This document shows positions 36,234-50,018 of a DNA stretch of 64,000 nucleotides, piece by piece. The position numbers and the translations under genes were made by a program. The DNA is from Apophysomyces variabilis. Its lineage: Eukaryota > Mucoromycota > Mucoromycetes > Mucorales > Mucoraceae. The stretch's first letter is position 1, and each line of letters starts with the position of its first letter. The stretch spans positions 851,041 to 915,040 of the forward strand of contig MZZL01000380.1 of assembly GCA_002749535.1 (NCBI GenBank). Direction: 5' to 3'. Below the pieces are notes generated by a model. The model was not told the origin of the DNA and searched no databases. It saw only the letters and a program-made list of their open reading frames with translations.

Positions 36234-36453
36234 ACCATGCCATGATCCGCATTTGTATAGTTACATTACCTCCGCAAGTACTAGTATCCCCCCCACCCTA
36301 TTCATTCATTCGTACGTATACCTTAAAAAACACTAGAATCGGACAAAAGCTGTATTACATTTGTACACGATTGAAAAGCAGAAAAGCGAAAAAAAAAGTT
36401 CAAAGTGGTCGGCATGAACCATGACTGTAGACATTGGATGTTGCACAAAGAAT

Positions 36454-37676
36454 TTACACAGCCGCTTTTATCGCGGAAGTTCTCTGTATTTCGTTAACAG
36501 GAGTAGGCTCATGAAGAGAACGCACTAAAGGATATAGATCCTGTAACGTCAAAATACTTTTTGGGAAATGAGATTTTTGTCCCGTGAACAAAGCAGGCGC
36601 TGAATCCTCATAGGAAAGTTTGCCTACGTCAAATGAGTATCCTGCTTCGCTGGAATCCGGAACTTACATCTTTCTAAAAGCACAGCATTCCATCCGGCTT
36701 CAAGAGCACCTCGATAATCTCTGTGAGAATACAAATAATATAAGCTCTGTGGATATCATCCAAGGGAGTTCTTACTTGATTTCATCGTCGCCTATATGAA
36801 GCGCTTCTTTAGGATCCACGGAAGTTCCTACTAATCGTAACGCTTTCCTAAAGATTTCTGGATGTGGTTTTTCACAACCTGCAAGGCTACTGGGCATAAT
36901 GAAATCAAAGTATTGGTTCAACTTTAAGCTTTCAACGACACTCACTAAGAAAATCAAATTTTTCTTGTTTAACAGAAAAGTCATGCCACTTTTTCCTTAT
37001 TTTCTTTTTACCAAGTCGTTCGTCTGAATTACTGATCACACCCATATGGAATCCCTGGGTTTTCAAGTCATTGAGTGTGCTTACTACGTCTGGGAACATT
37101 TCATATGCTTCGGCTGTCATAAATCGTTTGTACAGAGCACTGAAGAGTCGATCAAACTTTGGATCCAGTACTTTTTAATTCAAAATACAAGTTTAAGCAA
37201 ATGATACATTTCATATATTTCGCTTTTCTTTTCTTTTATTTTTTTTTTACCTTTCTTTTGTACGCCTGCACTCCGAAACGTGTCATACACCAACTGTTCG
37301 TCGCATAATTACAAAAGAAACAAAAGAGAGGAATTGCAATCCTTAGTTTGCTTGCTAAAAAAAATTAAGTTTCCTTTTTCTCGTTTGTTCGTACCTCTTC
37401 CCACCATTCTCGTGGCGTCATGCCCCGATCAAGACCATAGAATGGCGCGCGACCCAGTTGCTTTCGGTAGGCATTGCCGAAATGCCTACTGATGCTTTCC
37501 TTGGAAACTCGGATACCTAACTTGCCCGCCTCTTGTGCCTAAAGTAGACATGATGTCTCAGAACTGCTTCCTATTGCTGTACCACCTACATATTGAGCAG
37601 ACAGACCGCCCCGCGGTTTGAAGAGTGTATTGTAGGCATCGAATGTAATGAGTCGGATCCTTGTGGAGGTCGCCAT
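36454..37676 (-). CDS. HAD-superfamily hydrolase, HDHD3-like
   Basis: Haloacid-dehalogenase-fold hydrolase, probably a small-molecule phosphatase. Exons are 37676-37590, 37538-37395, 37293-37251, 37170-37012, 36944-36776, 36720-36668 and 36623-36454, giving 274 aa. The four HAD motifs are in order. Motif I is ITFDAYNTLF, where the second Asp of DxD is replaced by Tyr, as in several HDHD3-like members. Motif II is VISNSDE, motif III the Lys in CEKPHPEIF, and motif IV IGDDEI. The cap region between motifs I and II carries FYGLDRGMTPREWWEE, typical of this branch. The substrate cannot be read from sequence. Its 3' end faces the transporter's 3' end 220 bp away. Without the second motif-I Asp, phosphatase activity is uncertain. 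Confidence 0.9.
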
Positions 37677-38436
37677 TTCAAGGCCAGAAAGGAAACGAGT
37701 GCAAAGGGAGCGGCTTGATAAAACGAAGCGGGGAATCAGTCACAGGGTCAATTCACCATGATTATGCAGCAAGTTGGCAAGAACAACCTCACCCTACATG
37801 CTTTGTCCTCTCTCTTACACATCAATGACCTATTGTTAACTCGTCCTTAAGCAAGCTATCTCTCTCTATCTCTCTTTCATGCATCTTTCGCTTAAGGTAT
37901 TCTTTGCGCAAGAAAGAACACTGCGCCATGTGATTTCATCTGGCCAAGCAAGTGCTTTTTCCTTCATTAACCCCCCCCCCCCTTTTTTTTTTACTTCCGC
38001 CTCGCAGATCATGCGGATCGCAGAAAAGAACCCGATCACACGTGAAATTGGACTCTTTTCTTATGAAGATCTCAGGATGCCGTTCCGTGTATTATATACC
38101 ACACCGCAACTGTATGCATCATACAGAGCGAAATTGAAATCTGACTCGTCTATACAACACCTAATAAGTGGATAGTCCGGTATGCAGTGCATACCCATTC
38201 TATTGTACAGTCTGCTCCAATAACTGATCTGAAACCCACAATTTACATAAATATAGAAAGATAGCCTTGCATGGAAACATGCAATGTTACGGTTCGCTTC
38301 CATTCGTTACGGAACAAATACAATGCACTCACGCCTGTTCAACAACAATGCCGAGTAAAAATCGCTGGAGCCCTAATATCACTGTTTAAGCGGATCTCTA
38401 TCCGCACACCCCCCATAATAGGGAATTTTATTCTGT
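37677..38436. other. Intergenic spacer
   Basis: 760 bases between the HAD-hydrolase start and the Dbp5 stop codon, both minus strand. It holds a C12-T9 homopolymer junction near 37970-37990 and TC-rich DNA around 37856-37875. A plus-strand frame at 37879-38175 spans that homopolymer and is not credible. Confidence 0.55.
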
Positions 38437-40734
38437 CTACAAAACTTTCCTCAATTGCTTTTCTACTGCTTCCCAGTCGTCCGTAGGAACTCGTTGGATT
38501 GGTCGTTGGAAGTATTGTTCGATAGCCATATTCTGCTCACAGCTCTTTTTATCATGCACAAAATTGATACTGACACCTTGACGACCGAAACGACCTGTTC
38601 TGCCAATTCTATGCAGATACGCTTCATAATCAGGCTGGCCTTGCTGATCCAGGGGCATATCGTAGTTGATGACCAAGCTCACTTGAAGAATATCGATACC
38701 ACGAGCAAGAACGTTGGTGGTAATCAGTACCTTGAATTCACCCCGTCTAAAATCATCCATAACCCTATCACGTTCCTCAGGCTCCATCTTTCCGTGGAGT
38801 GAAACAACTGCATGACCTTGGCTAGTCATTCGCCTGGCAATCTCGTCCGCAGTGTCACGGCGCTATAACCAAAGAAAAAGAAAATCAAGACTCAGAAAGA
38901 CACGTTCGTTGTAGAAATCTACCCACCTTACAGAAAATAATACTTTGACTAACAGTAAGTAGATCATAGAGATTGCATAGAACTTCGTATTTATGTTCTT
39001 CATTGTCACAGTCCATGAAAAACTGCTTGATAGCATCCACACTCAATTCTTCTCGCTTCAACGAAATCTCGTTAGCATCCGGTGCGAAACGTGTAGCGAA
39101 TCGACGGACGTGGTCCGGGAAGGTAGCCGAGAACAAGATAATCTGCGGATTCTGTTTTATCAACCTATTCACGCCTGAAGTCAGCACGCTCTTCTTATGA
39201 ACCGCATTGTCAATCTCTCTTACATCTTAATCTTCACACTCTGATCACCAAGACCATCTTGATCCAACATATTATCTGCTTCGTCAAGTACCAAAATTCG
39301 GACACCTTGCACTGGCAATAGTCTTCGCTTAATCATATCCTGCACCGAACCAGGTGTTCCGACAACAATTTGACCTTGGACAGGCTGTTTCTTCTTCACT
39401 GAGTCTTTTACAACAAGCGAGGTAGTGATGTCCGTGAACTGAGCCATTTGATGTACAACTTCCATAATCTGACGAGCAAGCTCTCGAGAAGGTGCCAAAC
39501 AGATCGCCTAAGACGGTAACATTGTTGGTTGCAATGTGATACTTTCGTGCATTGATCTACCTGCGGAAGCTTCAGACCAAGGTTCAGTCGGCTAAGCATA
39601 GTCAAGACAAACGCAGCCGTTTTTCCTAAACGTAAGAGTACCGTTGTAAACCATAAATGAGTTCAAATTAACAATTTTACCTGTTCCACTCTGCGACTGT
39701 CCGATCATGTTTCTCGGTCTAGAAAATCGTATCAGCAAATAACAGGCCTTTCCTTTCGTCTTACGGATTGGAAAGCAAAAGGGGCAAAGCGCGCTCCTGG
39801 ATCTTGGAAGGTTTTGAAAACTTCATAGCATAAAGACCTTTCAAAAGTTCAGGGCTCCTGCAGTTGGAAAAAAAAAAAGAAAGAAAAAGTCAGTGACTTA
39901 TAGATACATGCCCGGGACAAGCAACTCACAGTTGCAATTCTTCAAATGTCTTAACAGAATACAGAGGCGAATTGGGATCAGCCTGCTGATCAGCTAATTT
40001 GACGCGAACAGTGTGTGTACTGTTTATGAGATTCGATTCCTCTTTCGGAACTAACAACAAAGAAATGGCACATCATGCCGAGGTGAGTGCTCGTCGAAGA
40101 CTGACAAATTCCTCGATCCAAACCATCTACGGACATAAGACGCAATGGTTAGAACCACAACTTTGCATCTTAAGCATCAGGATTTGTACCTTTATCTGAT
40201 TTTGGTGCGGATGGCTTGCCATCGACTGCGGCTGTGGCTGTGGAACTCAAAGTTAGCCATCTTCTGAAGTGTCAACGAAACGGTCACCTACGCTTCTGCT
40301 CTTCGTTGCTAGGAGCTGCTGTAGAACTAGATCGTCAAAAACTAAAATTCAACCAAGCCATATCTCTTGTCTTACGTTTTACTGTTGTAAGATCGCTCAG
40401 CTTTGCCGTGATCGTATCGACTGAATCTATGACACGTTGTGACACGATCGGGCGTTAAGATGCTGTCTAGAAACGATAACAAATATAATGGGTGGGGGGG
40501 GGGAAATGGAGGCTTTCCAATTATGCCGCGCAGATGCCCTAAAAGGACACTGCTGATCCGCTTCGAGAAACGGCTGTGCACTACGTCGCTCCACGTTTTT
40601 CCTCTTTGCGATTATCCTATGGAATCCAGAAACAATCGCTAGGTCACGAAGAACGGTAGGCATTGGAACCGGTAGGTTGTGCCAGGGCAAAAAAAGAAAG
40701 GAAAGAGGAAGGGTACTTTACCGTTGGACGACAT
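38437..40734 (-). CDS. DBP5: DEAD-box RNA helicase Dbp5 (DDX19 family)
   Basis: ATP-dependent helicase that remodels mRNPs at the cytoplasmic face of the nuclear pore with Gle1 and inositol hexakisphosphate. Eleven exons: 40734-40722, 40426-40376, 40318-40288, 40245-40190, 40050-39930, 39857-39765, 39718-39681, 39625-39561, 39507-39224, 39164-38927 and 38862-38437; 471 aa. Motifs include the Q-motif region ([11 protein letters not shown]), [13 protein letters not shown] (motif I), APSRELARQ (Ia), LDEADNMLD (II), FSATFPDHV (III), [16 protein letters not shown] (V) and [12 protein letters not shown] (VI). [16 protein letters not shown] just before the Q motif is diagnostic of Dbp5. The first four exons encode a poorly conserved, Ser/Thr/Lys-rich tail and were placed by phase alone; the 13-nt first exon is the least certain. 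Confidence 0.92.
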
Positions 40735-43468
40735 CTTTGCAATCACGAAAAGAAAGGAGGAAAGAGATCTGATTTCTTTTCGACCGAAACCTCTTCTCGA
40801 CCAAGAAAGTCCGATTTACCTCACCAGTGGTAATCAGACTACTCGTTTTACCATGTGACTCGACCACTGCACAAAATTTTTGCCCTGGCCCAATCGAACA
40901 AGGTGATTGTCATAGGAACGGATTATTGCTTTGCTACTTGATACATATCGTTAATTATCACGGTTCTTCCTAATGCAATAGTACTATGATACCCTAAGCA
41001 AAAAAAAAAAGTAACGAATCGTTTCGACGTTCCTGGAAAGTCTACATATTTTATCCGCTTATGTACATTTATGAAGCCCTGTTTTACGAATATATCACGT
41101 AAGGTTTTAGATATCTTCCAGATGAGTGTGCTGTGCTCTTACAGCTTATCTATTGCAAAACCTTTCCGGTGAGAAATATGTTTCTTTTATTCTGGTTTGT
41201 CTGTTGGACATACATCGATTACAACGTAACAACTCTAATGGTTCCACGCTATGTGCCATGCCAATACGCTGCCAGCTGCTGGAGGTTGCAGAGAATGATC
41301 AATCTATGAGTTGATATCATTTTTATTCTAACCGCTGTGTCTTTCTGGAAGACGTGTGTTGGTGATTCATTCCACAACACCGTAAACCAAGGTGCCGCCG
41401 CCACAGTCTCCTTTTTGCTCAGATTAACCTCCATATTCTTAATCGTTCTATGTCTATTTCGTTTCTGGGCATACATACCCTCTGTTACAGTTACAGATGC
41501 AGGCATTGATGCAGTCACGATATTACAGGTTTCTGTAACACCAGCAACGTGCTGTACTTTGTCGTGTATCCCCTGGAATTCCTTGCTGAGGGATATTCAG
41601 GTGCCTGCAATTCTACCAGCACCTACTGATGGGGATAGCTGCTGGTGTGTGGGCTTCTAGCAACAGAGACCCGTAACGCTAGTTCTTTTCCCAGCTCTCC
41701 CCACTGTTGCTTTTCTCCGAGACAGTACTGCCCAGGTATCCGGCTAGCCATCGAGCCTGAAAAATGGAAGAGACATTGGACGGTGGACTTGCTCTCAGTC
41801 TTGCTTGCAAATGTTCCGCCCTGCAATTTGATAGGCACCACATCCATCATCATCAGGTACTGGAATATGTCTTGGAGGCCCGCGCGTTTTTGTTTTCGCT
41901 CGGTCCTTTAACTGGGAGATGTTAGGTGTCTACACTGGCATTAGCTTGGGACAATGCTCTAAAGGGGGGGTGAGGTCAAGGTATGAAGGAAGAGACCAAG
42001 AAGAAGGATTCACAACTAGAGGAGATAGATGGATAACTGAACAGCGTACCTTACCAACAGGATTGGGTGTTGCAACTGAGCATCAGTGACAAAGATGAAT
42101 AGGAGATGAAAAACGCGGTAAAACGTAAGGCTGAACAACTTCTTGGTTATCGATAAGATACTCTCCCCAAGCCGCTGGGACATCCAAAGATCCTTGAACT
42201 TTTCGAACAGTCATCACGCGCTGAATATAACAAATGCAACACCGATGGAGCCAACATGTACCTAAAGGTCCCTTTACAAATAACTTTCGTCTGCAGGTCA
42301 TTCAACATGACACATGTCGGATAACAGAAATATTTTGGGACAATGATCTTCTTATAAAGATATACATTATTCTCCACTCTTTTCACTTTGCGGCCAGAAA
42401 ATAGCATATCTCGTATTTTAACCTATCAGTATGGCAGATCAGAGAATATCCTGGATCAAGAGGTTAAGACATTAAAGACCAAGGTTATATACATTTTACC
42501 TCTTGCTTAGAGTTATACTCCCTAAAGCTCGAATATCACATATTTTACAACAAAGAAGTGACGCTTGGCTGAATCAGTTTCGCATTAAAAATTCAGCTCA
42601 ATAAGACTTTTTGTGACACCTGAAGTAAGTTCATCTTCATGCATCGTGTAATAATGACAACTTATCGTTTCTTAAACGCAGATCTTGTAAATTCAAAGAA
42701 TTCTTCTGGAGAGACGATTCTATTGAACTGGTCTCCATCAGTTCCTATTGAACTATTTGTGGTTCTCGATGTAGAATTTTCACTGAGCACAAGATAGCCC
42801 ATTGGGAACCAATATTGACACTTTGCTGAAAGGGTGCGAACCACTTAATCGCTCAAACTTATCTTATATTTCTTGTTCAAATGGAAGGTAATTATCTATT
42901 ACAAAGATATCGGTCATTTATCTCTTCTGTTTTTCATTGGTAAAACTTTTTATTTCTGAACGTTCGCGAGATTGACACCATGTCACTTCAGTTGCAATCG
43001 TCTCTACGTTGTATTGCCCGCAAGCTAGAACGTACAAAGGGATCCTGGCAAAGATTGCCTCATATACTTATTGTCTCTTCGTGTTACAAGACGCAAAACA
43101 TAGCTATTGCGAATCAACTATATAAATAAAATCTATCAGTATGATTATCCACGAAATTTTTGGCTAGGGTGACATTCTTTAAGCGTAGTCTTTCTTTGCT
43201 AAACAACTACGTATGAACATAAGACACATACCGGGCCTGAAATAACAAGAGTATGTTGAATCGCTGTAAAGCGTTTTTTCGAAATAAAATCCTTATGGCA
43301 AAGTATTGACTCATAGATTGTATAAAAGTATAGTGTTAAAAAACGGGAAACAAGCACGCAACGACACGTTTTAGACCTTCAAGTGCAGTTTATCCGAATC
43401 TTAAATAAACAAACAAGAAGAACCTTACACTTAACTTTTTCTTTTTCTTGGGAGCAGACATACGTCGA
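40735..43468. other. Gene-free region between divergent genes
   Basis: 2.7 kb between Dbp5 (-) and the di-ubiquitin gene (+). The stretch 41340-41910 is richer in GC than its surroundings and has overlapping frames on both strands (41337-41660 +, 41623-41853 -), but none has a recognisable domain. Frames near 42083-42407 on the minus strand are also unassigned. An old eroded element is possible. Confidence 0.45.
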
Positions 43469-44182
<714 letters not shown>

Positions 44183-44760
44183 TATTCCGTCCTCTACAAG
44201 ATCCACATGGCTCAAACAGAAAAGAAAAACAACTATTTTGCTTTCTTGTTTTTTTTTTCAGAGAAACTTCTTGCTTTTGTGATAAATAAATTACAAGCAG
44301 TAAGATAAACAATCTAATATACTAACTCTATTTATCATACATCGTGTTGTTTTCCAACAATGATGAATATTGGATATTATCTGGATATTTGGTTATTTTG
44401 CGCCTGTTTCACCATAAGGTAACCTCCTTTTGCTGTTTCATCATCTACAATTTTTATAATTCTGGGGAAAGTCTAGTTGAAATAGCATATCACGAGATAA
44501 TGAGCCTAATAAAAAAATGGGAAAAGGACGATCATGAAGGATTTGTTTCCTTTTATATGCATGCTGGCTGATTGGACCTCCTTGTTTATCAAGGAACAAT
44601 CTCACCATGTTCATCCTACGGGTTCATTTCCACCTTTTTCCAAAGAAAAAAAGACCAAGATTTTCCGTCCGGAATCTGTTAACCGCTCTATCCCTTTTCT
44701 TCTTACTTCTTCTTCTTTAGATTCTTGCTCTTTCGTTATCTCTTTTCTCTTTATTCTCCA
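44183..44760. other. Tandem-gene spacer
   Basis: 578 bases between two plus-strand genes. AT-rich, with a TTC/TCT-rich tract at 44695-44725 that may be the promoter region, or the polypyrimidine part of an unseen intron, of the RhoGAP-like gene. Short frames here have no coding support. Confidence 0.5.
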
Positions 44761-46240
44761 ATGTCACTTACCTATACTGCACACATTGTTCGACTATGCA
44801 TAGATGAAATCAAACAACGAGGTACTCCACGCTTTGCCTTACACACATAATATGCAAAGCACATTATGTTTAGTCCCACCTGACCTATATTTCTTTCCTC
44901 TCCTTTCGTTTGTTTTAGGATTAAATGAACGCAAAATACTCTTAAAATCAGGTAGCGATAAATGCAAACAAATCCAAACTTCAATGCACTGAATTGGAAT
45001 GAAAAATAATCCCCACAATAAAAACAAAACAAAACAAAAAAAACAAACAAAACAAAAGCACCCAATAGTGTCTTGACTTCAAAGATGATTCGCCAAGAAG
45101 AAAACTTACAACAAGACTTGATGAACGTCAGTATTTATTCGGTCGGTACGTTGATGCAAGATACTCTCTGGCGGTCTTCCGAACGAATTATCTCAAAGAA
45201 AGTGTGGCGCATGATTAATTATGAAAGTAAGTGAGACTAAAAGAAAACCGGAAAGGCCAAAACCACAATGTGGGTGCCCACCTTTTTTTCGGTATTAGAA
45301 TGCAACATCCTACTGATAACATCGCTGTCTTTCTTTCATTTTAGCCTGTACGTTGTGTCGTTTGTCCCGGTATATCTCCAAAGAAGGTCATGAGCTACTG
45401 CAGGATATTTTAGATTTCTTGGTAGAGGTGATGCGACACAAGCAGAAAAATCGGATGAATGCGTACCACCTTGGCGAAGCCATGGGCAAATGCGTATTAG
45501 CACCCAATGATTGCGACGTGATCATGGCCGAAAAAGCCAGCCATTTTTTAATGCGCATGATCATTGAGCATGCACGACGCACGACCATGTCCAAACTGGA
45601 AGCCACACGTGCCAAGGCCAAGGCTTACGATCGCCGTATCCAACATATTCATCAACGTACAAACGATTGGATGGACAAACTTGATGGATTGCGAAAGATG
45701 CTGGAGGAAGAGCATGATCACCTGGATCCGAACCACTATGACGATACGGACGATGAGGATGCCGACGATCGATCGGAGTATATGAGTACGACTGCTACCA
45801 TGACTACGGAAAAGGCTTGGATCTCCATTTTCTCCCAGGGCTTGACGGATCAGTGTGACCAGGCGGCTGTGCATCCCTTGTTATTGCGCATTCTTGTTCA
45901 TCCGGAAAACAAGAACCCCATCGAATGGAGCGATCCACGCAAGTCATTCCATTTTCAAGATGCTTTTAGTGAATTCAAACCCAAGTGGGAAACAGAAGAT
46001 GAGGAGCAGCAAAGGAAGGAGCACGGGGCAACGGGTTTGTTAGGCACAGAAGGAACCAAGCATCCATTACGAAGGATCCATCGGTCGTTTTCTCATCTTC
46101 GGTTGAATCTACGCAAGATCCGATCTCAGCAGAGTCTGTGCGACCATGATAGTGCGTTGACCTTTCAGGACCCGACGTATGCACGGACACCCAATGTCAA
46201 GACGATGATGAAGAAAGTGATGCGAAGCATGAGGAAATAA
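44761..46240 (+). CDS. RhoGAP-like protein, probably catalytically inactive
   Basis: A RhoGAP fold can be followed over several exons: 44761-44821 (AHIVRLCIDEIKQR), 44919-about 44985 (GLNERKILLKSGSDKCKQIQ), about 45069-45226 (NLQQDLMNVSIYSVGTLMQD) and 45345-46240 (LLQDILDFLVEVMRHKQ, then NAYHLGEAMGKCVLAPND). The arginine finger (consensus GIFRxSGS) is replaced by Leu in KILLKSGS, and the usual LRELPEPL helix reads MQDTLWRSSERII, so GTP hydrolysis is probably not stimulated. The second-to-third exon junction has no good GT donor: a GC donor at 44986 with acceptor 45068 keeps the frame, or the frame is broken. Residues after the fold are coiled-coil-like, acidic (DDTDDEDADD) and then basic at the C-terminus. 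The true N-terminus may lie further upstream. Confidence 0.65.
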
Positions 46241-47220
46241 ACAAAAGAAAAAAAAAGGTAGCTTTCTGGGATAAACAAACCAACGCACAGACCTTCCTCT
46301 GGATAACACTCCTCTTCAAAAACTTGTACTACCCTCCATGACACGAATCTATCGTTCCCCTATTCTCCTTCTCTCCCCTTCTTCATTCAGTCATGCAGTC
46401 ATACCCTCTTACTCTTTCTCTCTTTCTCTTTGCAGACTATGTCCTTTGTCTGTTTCTGTATACATCCCTCCCCCTTCCCCTACTTCTCTCTCTTTTTCTC
46501 TCCCTCTCACACACACACTCAAAAGACATACACCCTTGCTTTGTTACTTTTTCTTCCTGTAATTTTAAAAAATGGCATTCTTTCTTTGTTTGGGCAACCC
46601 GATCAATGCCCGATCCTCGCAATGTTTCTTTTGTTTTCCCCTTTTTTCCCCGTCTGACAAACGCATGATCTTCTTGTGATTTGGTTCCTGGTGTTACCTG
46701 TTCATGATACGATAAATTTTTTATTTGCAGGATAACCTCTCAGTCTTTTTTTTTGTATGTGTTACTGGTAGTAGGTGTCACTATACACTTGACTATTATT
46801 GTTATTATTGTTATTATTATTATTGCTTTTTTTTTCTTCTTTCTTCTCCCTGTGTTTTACTCACGAATGAGATTCTCCTTTTTTCTACTGTTGTCGTTCG
46901 TTCGTTTTACGACATTCTTTCTTTTTTGTTCATCTTTTCCATCTGGCATGCACAACCAATGCATACGCATACATATACATATCTATATATAAATCGCTTG
47001 TGACAAATCATAAAATGTTATAAGAAAAAAGTTATGACGAGGCAAAAAAGAAAAAGGTGCAATAAGAGAAAAGGGAGAAAAAAAAGCACACTGTAAAGAT
47101 GAACATGAAATGAATAAGATTACATGAGATGAAACCAAAGAGGAGGCCTTGGAAAAAGAAATAATGGAAAACAACCAAAAAAAAGAGATGGACAGAAAGG
47201 CACATAGACACATCTTCATC
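46241..47220. other. Low-complexity spacer between convergent genes
   Basis: 980 bases of C/T-rich and T-rich DNA (46340-46520, 46740-46860), with an imperfect ATT/GTT repeat at about 46796-46826. Frames here are translations of simple sequence. It holds the 3' ends of the RhoGAP-like and homeodomain genes. Confidence 0.6.
46796..46826. repeat. ATT/GTT trinucleotide repeat
   Basis: Imperfect repeats of ATT and GTT in the convergent spacer. Confidence 0.7.
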
Positions 47221-48176
47221 TCAAAGTAGAATGTTGGGGAGTTTTGTGCGTTGTAATTGCCATCGCCGTGTATTATCTTGATGCGATTCTAAATCGAAAT
47301 GGGATTATTACAGGAACTGGTCAAAGAAATATTTTCTTTTAATTTTGCTTAGTTCTTACCTGTAAAGCCATGATAGGCATAAATATCGAGTTGTTGACGT
47401 CTTTTCTGATACACCATGAGTTGCTGCTGCTGTTGTTGCTCTACCATGTTTTCCGATTCGAGCATGGGTTGGAGAATACGTCGTCTTGCATTGATAAACC
47501 AGTTACTGATTTGATTGACAGTTAGACCTGTTCGATAGGCCAGATCCATTTTTTCTTTTTCGGTCGGATAGGGATGTTTCTTATGCTGAACCAGCCAGTG
47601 CTTAAGAAACTCCGTCACTTCTTTGGGTAAGTTGCCTCGTCGACGTCGTTTAGGTTCGGTCTTAGGCTCATCGTATTTTAAAAACAGTGGAGGGGGTGTG
47701 GAGGATCGAGTCACCGGTTCAAGGAGGGTAAGCGAAGGCGATGTCGATGTGTGAAGAGTGGTGATACTGCTGTCACTATCACTACTACTACTACTGGTAC
47801 TGCTGGTACTACTACTACTGGACGCCGCTGAACTTGTACTGGTACTAGGCAACATATCGATCGGTTGCGAAGGATTGTTTGCTGCGCGTTCCTCTTTTCC
47901 ATTCGCCATTGCTTCTTCCTCCTTTGTTTCGTTGGGGCCTGCCCAGAGGGACGCGTTATAATTTAACATGTGCATTATTTTTTCTCGGTGTTGTTCAATC
48001 AAGTATCGTCGTTGTTGTGTCTCCCATGCATAAACAGCAGGGTCGTCATGAAATAACACAAGAGGAGAGAAGATACGTGAAGATGACTATGAAATGGTAG
48101 CGATAAACATGTTAGACACACTTTGATTGTGCAACTATAAGCAAACGAAATTTACATGCTTGACAGAGCGATGCAT
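47221..48176 (-). CDS. TALE-class homeodomain transcription factor
   Basis: Sequence-specific DNA-binding regulator of the three-amino-acid-loop-extension class (PBX/MEIS/IRX-like). Exons are 48176-48156, 48086-47360 and 47288-47221, giving 271 aa. The homeodomain spans about residues 154-213: RRRRGNLPKEVTEFLKHWL for helix 1, the extra PYP loop in KKHPYPTEKEKMDLA, and the recognition helix VNQISNWFINARRRILQPM with Ile at position 50, typical of TALE proteins. It is preceded by a long Ser/Thr tract (about residues 87-125, coded partly by an imperfect ACT repeat) and a TEPKRRRR basic stretch that may act as a nuclear signal. A short poly-Gln follows. The first exon (seven codons) rests on splice phase only. 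The target genes are unknown. Confidence 0.9.
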
Positions 48177-50018
48177 GATGGATAAAGAAAGAAAGAAAAC
48201 AGGTGAAAGATGCAGAAGCTTTTGTGTTTTTTATATGCATTTTCCCAAGCAGGGCCAGGCCGTCGCTTTCTTTTTTTGTTTGTCCCACTTTCATTATCAC
48301 GGGGTGTTGCTAGGTTACAGTATTGGTGAAGGTTATCGATTATGTATAATTTCTTTTCTTGTATATCACCTGTGTCTTTTTTTTTTTGAACCTTCGGATG
48401 ATTGATTCCGGTTTGACTGTAAGTAAAGAGTGATGGGAATTCAGGATTGTCCAGTTCGGATTTTCCTCATGTAGTAGTACAGAAGAAATCTATTTTCTTT
48501 TTTGTTTGGTACAAGAGGGTCGATAAGACAGGTTGGATGATTAAAACCAAAAGTTTGTCTAATGCATCTTTTTGTGGGAGAATCGTTGCAGTGTTTACCA
48601 TTGTGTGCACTGACCCACAGATGATCTGTCTTATCCCGATCCGAACAATGATCATGATAAACTGACGACGGTGTGTGTAAAAGAGAGAGATAGAGATACA
48701 GAGAGAGAGAGAGCACAACGGAGGATCTACCAAAAGGATGTTGTTATGGGAGCCGGGAAGAAGTGAAGCAATTTCCCCCTTTTTTTGAGCTGTTCGGGGA
48801 ACACAACAAAAGGTTCACTTCAATCCTTGGTCGGTTCGACGTACCGAGTCACAGGAAAACGGATTATCTCAGTTGATGAATGTCAGTGTCCCGTTGCTAC
48901 GCGCGACTTGTGATACATCCTATGATATGTTCGACCATTACCCCCACTTCTTTAACTCTTTTCCTTCTTTCTTTGCTTTTGATTGATTGAACAGAAAAGA
49001 ATACATATAAGAAGTAGATGGCATTGGCTCATCATTCTTGGTGAACAAGGATAAAGGAAGGATAACGATAAAGGGAAGATCGTCGGCGATGTTCTGGAAA
49101 AAAGTAAATAGGAAAGACGGGCACGGGGTTCGGCTACACAAAGAAGCCCTAACCCAAGATTCACCATTTCGGGCAAAGTCTACCCTAACTGCTCAGTGCC
49201 TGCACTTCAGTCTCCACCTGCAGTCCTGGTCCTCGTCCCTTCTTTGGGACTTTTCTTTTTGTACTATCCTTTCAACATGTGAATCGGCGCATTGCCAAAT
49301 ACGGATCAATACATGACCCTAGTCTTCTCTTTGCTCTCTCTCTGTGCGTGTGTGTGTCAAGCAGATGACGAATAAAACTTGCATTCTAATTCCCTTTGCC
49401 TATGGAAACAAGTTCATTTGGGATGAAACTCCGTCTAGGAAAAAATAAGAAATGAAAATTTGGAGTATCTATGTCTATTCGAAATAACGAGCAATGTAGA
49501 GCTACATCGTCCCATGTCCTTACAATAGTGATCTTGCACACATATAGACAAGGAGTACGAACTTTGCCAGAAAGACAAAGATTTTTTTGTTTGTTATTAA
49601 ACAAAATACAACAGCATGAATGGTTCTTTGGCACATGGAATACATGCAGGGCCATGCGAGGCTTTATCGACAAAAGGAAAGAGTAATATAAATATCAATA
49701 ATCAAGTGTAAGATCTTCTCACTGTCAGTATGCGTGTTTCTCAACCATGTCAGCAGGTTTTACATGTGTGTCGCTGTGGTCGGGTCGTTAGATTATATTC
49801 TGTCAGCGTGATATGGGCTTGTCAGATCACAAATGTTCCGGATGTGAATGTGACCCAATATGGTGCCAAGATCACTTGATGTTACTCAAGTCTAACGATC
49901 GCGTCAAACCAGTCAATTTCCAATATTTGATGGTATATAATTGTTTGTACAATTGAAGAACAAAAAGAAACTAATTACAATGGAATATATCTTAAACTAC
50001 GTATTAGATACTCAAATT
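48177..50018. other. Gene-free region
   Basis: 1.8 kb between the homeodomain gene's start and the kinesin's stop codon (both minus strand). It contains GA-type microsatellite DNA at 48681-48713 and T/A tracts. Short frames (48127-48405, 48441-48716, 48938-49316, 49386-49686) overlap on both strands and have no coding support. Confidence 0.55.
48681..48713. repeat. GA/GATA microsatellite
   Basis: Imperfect GA and GATA units; simple-sequence repeat in a gene-free spacer. Confidence 0.85.

Noticed and set aside
41337..41853. Overlapping frames on both strands in a GC-richer patch
   Set aside because: Considered as a transposon remnant, but no catalytic motif, repeat or homologue could be named.
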